Shown here piece by piece: positions 41,864 through 49,387 of a DNA stretch of 54,116 bases (position 1 is the stretch's first letter; every line of letters starts with the position of its first letter). Source of the DNA: Methanobacterium bryantii (GTDB taxonomy: Archaea > Methanobacteriota > Methanobacteria > Methanobacteriales > Methanobacteriaceae); the NCBI RefSeq assembly GCF_002287175.1, contig NZ_LMVM01000005.1, forward strand, positions 1 through 54,116. Reading direction: 5' to 3'. Under the pieces are notes generated by a model, which was given only the letters and a program-made list of their open reading frames with translations, made no database searches and had not been told where the DNA came from. The translations under genes were made by a program, and so were the position numbers.

Positions 41864-42892
41864 CGCATCCGACTTCAAAACATAATACGTAGAACGGCTC
41901 CCGCCCTTCTTCTCAATTAAATCCAAATCCATTAAAGCCCTCAAATATTTATAAGCGCCCTGACGGGAAATTTTTAAGAGTTCCTGCACCTCAAGGTTGT
42001 TAACCTGCCCGTTTAAATGTATAAACTCAATTATTTTCATCTGCTTTTCAGACAATTTCACCCTTCGCTTCAAAGCCTCAGCCGGTGAAAACAGCAGAAT
42101 TCTATCTTTAATTTGAGATATAGAAATCAAAAACCCTTCCAAAAAGTACTCCAGCCACCCTGTTAAATCCTTTGTTTCCTCGTCAACTGAATTAAGCGCC
42201 CTATAATAAGCCGGCCTGTCGTAATCATAATATTCATCCATGGTAAAGAACCTTTCAGTGTCAAACTCCCTCAAGTAGAGTAAAAGGGCTGCAAGCGCCC
42301 TGGCTGTCCTCCCGTTACCGTCCACAAAGGGGTGGATCCTTACGAATTCGTAGTGGATAATTCCAGCAGCCATAACTGGATTCAATTCTTTAGAATCTCC
42401 ATTTATCCATTCAATGAGTTCATTCATATCTTGACGGGCTAAATGGGCGAGCGGTGGATTAAATACAGTTTCACCTTCCTCGTTTACAACATGGACGGGT
42501 ATAGTCCTGTACTGGCCTTCCATGTAGGTGTCTTCCAGTGTAGAATAAGTTATATCCTGGTGGAGTTTTAAAATCATTTTTTCTGTGATTTTTCCCTCTT
42601 CAAGGTATTTATCCATGTTATTGAGCACGTTGAGGTAGTTTAGAACTTCCTGCTGGGCTTTTTTCTGGGCGTTTATTTTAAGCCCCTGGGCCAACCTATC
42701 AACTTGATTTAAAGTCAAGGGGTTCCCTTCAATTGCCGTGGAGTGGTGGGCTGATTTTAGCAGGGCGTCTCGTTTTAGTGAAAGTTCCATTTCCACAACA
42801 ATAGGTGCATTAACTATGAAATCCCGCATTGAATTAATTTCAAGTAATGTATTTACTATCTTATTGTTGTAGCTGAAATTTGGCCTGAACAT
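41861..42892 (-). CDS. Fic-family AMP-transferase with C-terminal winged helix
   Basis: 343 aa from ATG 42890-42892; an in-frame GTG at 42904 is an alternative. The FIC motif HPFVDGNGRTARAL near 180-193 has all catalytic residues (His, Gly-Asn-Gly-Arg). An inhibitory (S/T)xxxE(G/N) motif, STAIEGN, lies near residue 48, marking a self-inhibited class II Fic. A winged helix occupies the last 60 residues (KMIEFIHLNGQVNNLEVQEL...). It may bind its own operator, the GTTTAC double dyad upstream. The target protein is unknown. Confidence 0.9.
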   Translation of the reverse strand: MFRPNFSYNNKIVNTLLEINSMRDFIVNAPIVVEMELSLKRDALLKSAHHSTAIEGNPLTLNQVDRLAQGLKINAQKKAQQEVLNYLNVLNNMDKYLEEGKITEKMILKLHQDITYSTLEDTYMEGQYRTIPVHVVNEEGETVFNPPLAHLARQDMNELIEWINGDSKELNPVMAAGIIHYEFVRIHPFVDGNGRTARALAALLLYLREFDTERFFTMDEYYDYDRPAYYRALNSVDEETKDLTGWLEYFLEGFLISISQIKDRILLFSPAEALKRRVKLSEKQMKIIEFIHLNGQVNNLEVQELLKISRQGAYKYLRALMDLDLIEKKGGSRSTYYVLKSDA

Positions 42893-42979
42893 AAAATTTA
42901 ACACTCTTTAATTTTATCAGTATTTGACTACTTTTTTGTATACTCTAAAATAAATATTTGACTACTGAATTTCCAAGTT

Positions 42980-43018
42980 GTTTACAGAACGTAAACAAAA
43001 TGTTTACAAATTGTAAAC
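42980..43018. promoter_or_regulatory. Double GTTTAC...GTAAAC operator upstream of Fic
   Basis: GTTTACAGAACGTAAAC (42980-42996) and GTTTACAAATTGTAAAC (43002-43018), separated by AAAAT, almost equal the pair at 38957-38995. Both dyads have perfect 6-bp arms. It lies about 90 bases upstream of the Fic start and is the only strong dyad there. Confidence 0.65.
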
Positions 43019-43183
43019 TTATTCCATTATTTCAAGAAATAGGTTTAAAAGTGATTTCTTCAAGTAAAAACGTTAAAATCGTAGATTAGTGTAAAAAGAA
43101 CTCAATAAAAATAATATCATAAATAAAATAACTTAAAATATTGTGTAAAAGAATTTAAAAAAGAATTTAAAAAAATTGTAGGA

Positions 43184-43819
43184 TTATATATTATTTGAAA
43201 TACCTACAATTCTTGCTGAACTCCAGTTTCTTGGCGCTCCAAAGGAGTTTCTTTTACTGGTTGTATCAGCTGTGACCCATTTACCGTTTACCTTTACTTG
43301 GGCCCAGTAGTGACCGTAAACATGGCCGTTTTTAAAGCGAGCTTTAGCGTGGACGTACCTTGCTGGTAATCCTGCTGATCTTGAAAGTGCAACAACTAAA
43401 TGTGCCTGGTCAGCACAGTTACCTGACCTGTATTTAAGGGTACCTGCAGCTCCATGTTTAGTGTTATAATAGAACTTGTATCTAACGTTGCTTTTTACCC
43501 AGTTAAATACTCGAGCTCCTTTAGTGTACTGTGAGCTTGTACCTTTTGTAAGTGAATGTGATAGTGCATTGACACTAGCTGAATTTGATTTTTTAACGTG
43601 TTTGTAGGAACTATGTCTGTAAGATTTCTGGTGACCATATTTGTTCCTTTTATGTGTACTTAATTTATGATGTTTATAATATTTAACATGTTTATAGACA
43701 TGTTTATGCACAGTATCATGATGACCATACTGCGCGTGTGCAGCGCCAGTATCTGCCGCGCTTGCGCCGGCAATACCGAATAGCGACATACCTGCCACTA
43801 AGAGGACTGCAAATAACAA
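43184..43819 (-). CDS. Exported transglutaminase-like protein
   Basis: 211 aa from TTG 43817-43819. The signal peptide ends GASA-ADTG. A His/Lys/Tyr-rich linker (about 30-80) follows, then the transglutaminase-like domain: SGNCADQAHLVVAL (catalytic Cys), VYGHYWAQV (His) and VTADTT (Asp). A strong GGAGGCGGT lies about 20 bases above the TTG, with in-frame ATA, ATT and ATA right after it, so translation may start there, giving an Arg-Lys n-region. Likely envelope-associated, perhaps acting on pseudomurein peptides. Confidence 0.8.
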   Translation of the reverse strand: MLFAVLLVAGMSLFGIAGASAADTGAAHAQYGHHDTVHKHVYKHVKYYKHHKLSTHKRNKYGHQKSYRHSSYKHVKKSNSASVNALSHSLTKGTSSQYTKGARVFNWVKSNVRYKFYYNTKHGAAGTLKYRSGNCADQAHLVVALSRSAGLPARYVHAKARFKNGHVYGHYWAQVKVNGKWVTADTTSKRNSFGAPRNWSSARIVGISNNI

Positions 43820-43854
43820 TTTACGTATAATTATACCGCCTCCAATTGCCCATC

Positions 43855-43945
43855 CTGCAAAAAATCTTTAATTTTTTGCGGTTGCGAATTTCAATGAATT
43901 TTAAATTCGCAAACATCGAAAAACCAAATTTGTGTTTTTCTCAGG
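43855..43945. repeat. Degenerate hairpin elements upstream of the transglutaminase gene
   Basis: Hairpins GCAAAAAATC...ATTTTTTGC (near 43857-43880), GCGAATTT...AAATTCGC (near 43884-43910) and GAAAAAC...GTTTTTC (near 43918-43940) stand directly above the GGAGGCGGT ribosome site. They resemble the element family of 40391-41542 in A/T arm design but are longer and more degenerate. Confidence 0.5.
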
Positions 43946-44194
43946 GTTAGCACTACATATGCCTTCATACTATATAAAGGTTTCGTAAGAAAAGTTTAAA
44001 CAAAGCGTTTTAAATGGCCTAATTTAGATTTAAAGCGTTCTTAATGGTTTTCTTAAAATCCATAAAATATCATACAATTGGGGTTGAACCGGCATACGGT
44101 CAAAATACACCCTAAGTGAAATCTGGAATGAAACCATACCAATAACACATTAATACCATGCAAATGGCAGATATTAATAAAACAGAATAAAATA

Positions 44195-44455
44195 ATCATA
44201 ATATTTACAGCGCACCATTTGATCCATCCCTTTAAACTATCAAACCATTATAAAAAAACAACATATGCTCCGAATTGTCTCTTAATGGCCTTAATTTAAT
44301 ATAGGCCTGATTTAAATCCTCAAAAAACAATAAAAAAATAAACTGATCATAATATTAAAAACACACCATTTTCTCCATCTCTTTAAACTATCAAATCATT
44401 ATAAAACAAAGATGTCCTTGCCAGTTCATCTTTTAAAGATGCAGTTTAATATAGA
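44195..44455. repeat. Diverged tandem duplication, period about 151 bp
   Basis: ATCATAATATT...CACCATTT...TTTAAACTATCAAAYCATTATAAAA occurs at about 44195-44255 and again at about 44346-44410, and both copies end in TTTAATATAG. The two are clearly related but diverged. It is part of the 912-bp gene-free stretch 43820-44731, which I otherwise find to contain only hairpin elements. Confidence 0.5.
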
Positions 44456-44477
44456 AAAGCTTTAAAATCAAGGAAAT

Positions 44478-44640
44478 CCTCCAAAATCTATGATTTTCCT
44501 CAACCTCCAAAAAACCCTCAAATGCTTTGCGTTTGGGGCATGTAAAAAATCTTTGATTTTCGACAGTTTTCTATTTTTTTGGGTTCGAAAAATTCAAAAT
44601 GAATTTTCCTCAACATCAAAAAAATTCATAAATTCTTTTA
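44478..44640. repeat. Further degenerate hairpin elements
   Basis: AAAATCTATGATTTT (near 44482), a CAAATGCTTTGCGTTTG hairpin (near 44519), AAAAAATCTTTGATTTTCG (near 44545) and AAAATTCAAAATGAATTTT (near 44588) form a second cluster of the A/T hairpin family. None is complete. Confidence 0.45.
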
Positions 44641-44731
44641 AAACTTGATAATTCCTTTTTGATGAAAGTTTCATTTCTAAGCTGCATGAACTTAAAAGTA
44701 CAGCAAATTACTGTTATTTGCAAAATCAAGT

Positions 44732-46768
44732 TTATAAAGCTAATGAAATCCCATAAGTCCCGCAGAAGCCCTTCAAATTATCATCAGACTTTAAAACATA
44801 CTTATCCTCATCTTCAAGGTAAGTCAAAATATCAAGCTCTAACAGGACCCACATATAATTTTCAAAGACAGAAAACTCCTGTTCCCCAATAACAGCTTTA
44901 AGTTCATCCTTTGAAAACGGAGTGTCCAGGTCTATATACTTGCTCAATTCTACAAGTCCCTGTGCAGCATTCCTTTTCCGAGTGCAGCTTTTACACCTTG
45001 ATGTGTATCCCCTTTCATTGGATTTGGTCTTATAAAATTGGGATAGAGGCAGTTTCTGGCCGCAGTCTTCACAGATAATATGGGTTTTTAAAGAGGCATC
45101 GTCTTTGTTTTCACCGGAAAAGTCCACTGTTATGGTTTTAGCCTTGCTTTTCTCCTTCAAAGCCAGGTATCTTTCCTTTAAATTGAAATGGTCAACTTTT
45201 AACCTGTGATAATCGCTGTTCAGCTCGACATATTGAGTTTTTAATTTGGAGTCCGGATCATCATCTCCTTTAAGATCTTCTTCCAACTCAGATAATCTGG
45301 CCTTCAACTGGTTAAAATCAGTTTCCAACCTGTAATTATCATTTGATAACTCTTCGTTGTGTTTTTCAAGGTCAGCTATATTACTGCTTTTTTCCTCTAA
45401 TTTGGAGTACTTTTCCAGTAATGCACTGTATTTATTTTCCATGTCTTCATTTTCATCTTTGAAGCTTTTCAATTCAAGATTCGTTTCCCTTAAATTAGAA
45501 AAATTGTCCTTAAGCTCGCTTAATTCACTGTTTAGCTCCCTGTTCTCCTCTTCCAGTTTTGAAAACTTTTCCTGGAGTTCATTATAACTGGTTTGTAGTT
45601 CAGAATTAACACTTTCTTTTAATTTCAAGTTTTCTTCTTCTAATTTAGAAAATTTCTCCTCCAATTTAGCGTAATTTTCATATAGTTCATTATATTTATT
45701 TTCTAATTTCGGATCTAAACCAACACTCCTGCTTAGTTTAACATTCTCCTTTTCCAATCTAGAAAAGCTGTCCTTCAATTTATTGTAACTCTTACTCAAT
45801 TCAGCATCTTTAGTTAACAGTTTATCATTATATTTTTCTAAATCAGCATATTTCTGGTTTAAATCTTCATAAGCAATTGCCAGTTCTTTTAATTTGAAAT
45901 TTTCCTGTTCCAATTTAGAAAAGTTCTCTTCCAGTTCTTTGTGGTTTTCATGTAATTCCAGGTGTTTATTTATTAATTCCTGGTTGTGCTTTTCTAAAAC
46001 AACATATTTGAAATTAAGCTTTTTATGGTCCTCTTCAAATTCTTTTAACCTTAAAATTTCCTGCTTTAACTCAGAATTTTTAGTTTCTAACCCGTAATTA
46101 AACTTCCTTAAATTTGCGAGTTTAAGAGACTCATGGCCCAACTCTGTTTTCAATTTCTGGTTAGCCCCTATTAATTCCCTTAATTTTTTCTTTAAATTAG
46201 AATCAATGCCTGCTAATTTATTTATAGGACTTGGAGCCTCTTTTGAATTCGAATTATTGTCCTTTTTAGATAAGTCAATCACGTTAGAATTTTCTGTTTC
46301 CAGTTCATTGTCTTTATCTTTTAATGTGGAAAGCTGCTCTCCATGATATTTTGCTGATTTAGAATTCCTATTTTCAAGTTTCAAATATCTGTCCCTAATT
46401 GCATTTATCTTATCCTTTAATTCCAGGTTTTCTTCTTCAACTTCTGCATTAATATCTTTTAATTTGTTCTGGAATCCTCTAAGTTCCTGAATTTCACTTT
46501 CAAGTTCCAGCTTGGCATCTTTTAGTTTAGAGTAATCCTCTTTAAGGTCCCTGTTTTTTTTCTTCAGCTGGTTATAACCCTTTTTAAGGAGTAAATTTCC
46601 TTCCTCAGACTTAAAATTACTTAGGTCATAAAACTGGCTTACAAAATCCTGCAACGTTTCATAATATTCCAGGTTTCCGCCGCACTGGCAGGTGTCGAAT
46701 TCTTCTGGTGATTCCCCGTCCTGTAATTTGTAAACATCATTACAGGTATCACATATTAAATAGCCCAT
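44732..46768 (-). CDS. Long coiled-coil protein with zinc motifs at both ends
   Basis: 678 aa. N-terminal zinc knuckle CDTCNDVYK...TCQCGG (about 6-33). Residues about 55-545 are one long coiled coil with heptad-like repeats (KLEEENLKLKE, ELEENFSKLEQEN). The C-terminal finger ICEDCGQKLPLSQFYKTK...RCKSCTRKR (about 572-610) resembles HNH/RNA-polymerase-like zinc ribbons, followed by a winged-helix-like region. No ATPase head is present, so it is not SMC. It is divergent from the EVE/BrxD/BrxHI genes; structural or scaffold role suspected. Confidence 0.6.
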   Translation of the reverse strand: MGYLICDTCNDVYKLQDGESPEEFDTCQCGGNLEYYETLQDFVSQFYDLSNFKSEEGNLLLKKGYNQLKKKNRDLKEDYSKLKDAKLELESEIQELRGFQNKLKDINAEVEEENLELKDKINAIRDRYLKLENRNSKSAKYHGEQLSTLKDKDNELETENSNVIDLSKKDNNSNSKEAPSPINKLAGIDSNLKKKLRELIGANQKLKTELGHESLKLANLRKFNYGLETKNSELKQEILRLKEFEEDHKKLNFKYVVLEKHNQELINKHLELHENHKELEENFSKLEQENFKLKELAIAYEDLNQKYADLEKYNDKLLTKDAELSKSYNKLKDSFSRLEKENVKLSRSVGLDPKLENKYNELYENYAKLEEKFSKLEEENLKLKESVNSELQTSYNELQEKFSKLEEENRELNSELSELKDNFSNLRETNLELKSFKDENEDMENKYSALLEKYSKLEEKSSNIADLEKHNEELSNDNYRLETDFNQLKARLSELEEDLKGDDDPDSKLKTQYVELNSDYHRLKVDHFNLKERYLALKEKSKAKTITVDFSGENKDDASLKTHIICEDCGQKLPLSQFYKTKSNERGYTSRCKSCTRKRNAAQGLVELSKYIDLDTPFSKDELKAVIGEQEFSVFENYMWVLLELDILTYLEDEDKYVLKSDDNLKGFCGTYGISLAL

Positions 46769-47292
46769 TATATCATCTATTTTTGATAGTCTTTAACCAA
46801 TATTACATAATTTATTCATTAATCACAGTTAAAATGAGTTACAACACATATTAACCCATTATATCATTTGATAAGCTTTATTTAATTTACAACTATATTA
46901 CCTGTAAAACATTTAATTATAGTTTTACAATGGTTTACAGACATTACACTCCTTCATCCCTTTGTAATCTTTACTCCAAATATTTTAATTTGATTGTGCA
47001 ATAATTTATAGATGCTCCACAATAAATAACCTATTATATCACCTAATACTTGATAGTCTAAGAGTCAATTTAAAGTTCCATATTGCACAATCCAACAATA
47101 ATTTACCGTATTACAGTAACCTCTAATTCTTGATAGTCTTTAATCAATGATAACTGTAAATCCTTTAATCATTGATAGTTTTGCAGTGATTTATTATTTT
47201 CTATATTGATTAAAGAAAAATTTATTAATTAATGCACTTAGATATTTTTATTTAGTTAAGATACATTTTAGGGCTTCTTATTTAAAAAGCGA
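46769..47292. promoter_or_regulatory. Divergent promoter region with degenerate copies of the coiled-coil gene's 5' end
   Basis: Copies of ACATATTAAATAGCCCATTA-TATCA-like sequence, which spans the start codon of the coiled-coil gene, recur at about 46846-46875 and 47017-47062, and TTGATAGTCTTTAA recurs near 46784, 47050, 47130 and 47172. TGATTGTGCAATAATTTA (46991) and ATTGCACAATC (47084) form an inverted pair. I read this as decayed tandem duplications of the gene's upstream end, also serving as a divergent promoter region. Confidence 0.45.
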
Positions 47293-48087
47293 ATGTTACT
47301 TTTAAAAGGCGGGGTTCATATCAAGCAGCAAACATTACGGTCAGCAGGTGAAAGTTCAAAATACTGGATTTGCCGAATAGATGAGGAATACTTAAGCAGG
47401 ATAGACGAGCAAAAGATATTAAGTATCGCAAATCAGGAATCAAATGCCGTAAAATCTGTTAAAGCGGAAGATAAAATAGTATTTTTCTCTCCACTTTCAA
47501 ATGAAAAAAACATCTCATTTATAGGCTACGGCCCTGTAGAAGAGGCATTTGACGATCCTGAATACCTTTTAGACTCATTAAAATCAGGGCGAAAGATTAA
47601 ATTAAAGGGGATAAAATATTTCACAGAACCAATACCTGTAAAAGACATTGCAGGTGATCTTAAATTTATAAAAGATAAAAAAAATCTCCCATATCCATTT
47701 AAATCAGAATTCAAGGAAATTAACCAGGAAGATTTTAACTATATAACAAGAAGGATGAATTCAAGTAAAACTTTTCCTGTTTATTTTGAGAAAATGTCCT
47801 TTACAATGGATGAATTTTTGACCTGCTCAATTAAAGGCACCTATGAAATAGTTAAAAACACAGAGGAATCCAACCAGATTGAGATAAAAGAGTTTATCAG
47901 GCTTTTACATAAATTTATAAATTCTTACGGCATTTCTAAGAGCTATGAAGACATTCTGGAATATTACTCGCAGAATGTCTGGAAGTTAGGGTTCCAACAC
48001 AGCCCTTCAAGAAATCCAGATAATTTAGTTAAGTTATACGGCCCAAGGGGCAATTCACAGAGATTTGGATACATAAAACTAGTTTAG
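47293..48087 (+). CDS. EVE/PUA-like protein of the BrxD-BrxHI operon
   Basis: 264 aa. N-terminal region (about 22-130: KYWICRIDEEYLSRI, then KAEDKIVFFSPLSNEKNISFIGYG) has the strand pattern of EVE/PUA-like base readers. The C-terminal half (about 160-264) is helical and unrecognised. The only ATG lacks a ribosome site; a GGCGGGGT follows it, so a downstream non-ATG start is possible. It stands 9 bases before the BrxD-like gene and so is likely its partner. Confidence 0.55.
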   Translation: MLLLKGGVHIKQQTLRSAGESSKYWICRIDEEYLSRIDEQKILSIANQESNAVKSVKAEDKIVFFSPLSNEKNISFIGYGPVEEAFDDPEYLLDSLKSGRKIKLKGIKYFTEPIPVKDIAGDLKFIKDKKNLPYPFKSEFKEINQEDFNYITRRMNSSKTFPVYFEKMSFTMDEFLTCSIKGTYEIVKNTEESNQIEIKEFIRLLHKFINSYGISKSYEDILEYYSQNVWKLGFQHSPSRNPDNLVKLYGPRGNSQRFGYIKLV

Positions 48088-48096
48088 GGGTATTAC

Positions 48097-49329
48097 ATGG
48101 ACGACTATGAAGACATTATTCACGCTTTAAAGGAAGGCAACGTACCGCCAAAGGGGACTTCCGAGATATGTGTAGGCAGAACCCTTGAAATTGAAGAGAT
48201 GAAACGTTTATTTGAAAAAATAAAAAACGGCAAAGCTGCAACCAAATTCCTTGAAGGTGACTACGGCGGGGGAAAATCATTCCTCCTTAAAGTAATCGAG
48301 GAAACTGCATTTAAGGACAACTTTGTAGTTTCTAAAATAACCATAACCCGTGACATTCCATTCTATAAGTTTGAAGAAGTGTATAAGAACATAGTTCAGA
48401 CTTTAAGGTGTAAAACAGGGACTTCCCTGGAACACATCATTGAAAGATGGCTTACTGGACTTAGAATGGTTGCAATGGAAGAAACTGAGGACCCTGCAAG
48501 ACAGAATGCCATTGTAAGTGAAAATATGGTCCAGGACCTGGAAGAAACTCGAAAGTATTCTAATTCATTTGCAATTGCCATAGAAAAGTACCATGATGCA
48601 TTAATTTCTGGAGACACTGAAACTGCAAATTACGCGCAGGCATGGCTCCGGGGAGACTCCAACATCCCATTTGCAGTCAAGAAGAAGTTCGGGGTCAAAG
48701 GGGACGTGACCAAGGAAAATGCATTCACATTTTTAGAGGCATTATCTGCATTTGTAAGGTCTTTAGGATACAGTGGAATTGTAATTTTAATAGATGAAGT
48801 TGAATATATCAGGTCACTCCAGATGACAAAGCTAAGGGACGGGGCTTACGATTACATCCGTTTTATATTTGACGAGTGTAATTTAGGCAACTTTGAAAGC
48901 ACTTTATTTATATTTGCAGGTACAAGTGAATTTTTCGAAGACCAGAAGAAGGGAGTGCCTTCTTACCAGGCATTGTATGACCGGATAAAAGATGCATTGG
49001 ATACAGACCATAAAGACCTCAGAAAGCCCATAATGAGACTTGAAGGGTTTAAAAAAGAAGAATTAAAGGAATTAGGATCTAAAATAGTTGAGATGCATGC
49101 CCATGTTTACGACTGGGATGCAGGTTCCAGGATGAACTCCATTATCGACGAGCTTGTTGACATACATGAAAATAATGCCCTTTTAACTGGAGGTAAAACC
49201 ACCCCAAGGGAATTTGTAAGGACATTTTTAAGCGTCTTAGATACTATTCAGCAGAACCCTGATGAATTAGATTCGAATGAGGCTATTTTGAAGATATTTG
49301 AAGAAAGAGAAGTAGAGGAAGAGTGGTAG
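48097..49329 (+). CDS. brxD: BrxD-like ATP-binding protein (DUF2791)
   Basis: 410 aa. Walker A GDYGGGKSFLLK near 55-66, Walker B VILIDEVEYI near 228-237, and a conserved FAGTSEFFEDQKKG typical of BrxD/DUF2791 ATPases from BREX and related systems. The C-terminus ends in an acidic helix. The next gene encodes a BrxHI-like helicase, the usual companion. No other BREX genes (pglX, pglZ, brxC, brxL) are visible, so this is a minimal module. Confidence 0.78.
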   Translation: MDDYEDIIHALKEGNVPPKGTSEICVGRTLEIEEMKRLFEKIKNGKAATKFLEGDYGGGKSFLLKVIEETAFKDNFVVSKITITRDIPFYKFEEVYKNIVQTLRCKTGTSLEHIIERWLTGLRMVAMEETEDPARQNAIVSENMVQDLEETRKYSNSFAIAIEKYHDALISGDTETANYAQAWLRGDSNIPFAVKKKFGVKGDVTKENAFTFLEALSAFVRSLGYSGIVILIDEVEYIRSLQMTKLRDGAYDYIRFIFDECNLGNFESTLFIFAGTSEFFEDQKKGVPSYQALYDRIKDALDTDHKDLRKPIMRLEGFKKEELKELGSKIVEMHAHVYDWDAGSRMNSIIDELVDIHENNALLTGGKTTPREFVRTFLSVLDTIQQNPDELDSNEAILKIFEEREVEEEW

Positions 49330-49387
49330 AATAACCCACGTTTTCAATACTTTAGATCCCAGGCTGCAGAGGTTTATAGCAAACCGT

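Noticed and set aside
45357..46097. Ser/Leu-rich plus-strand frames inside the coiled-coil gene
   Set aside because: They are antisense images of Glu/Lys/Leu heptads; no ribosome site or independent homology.
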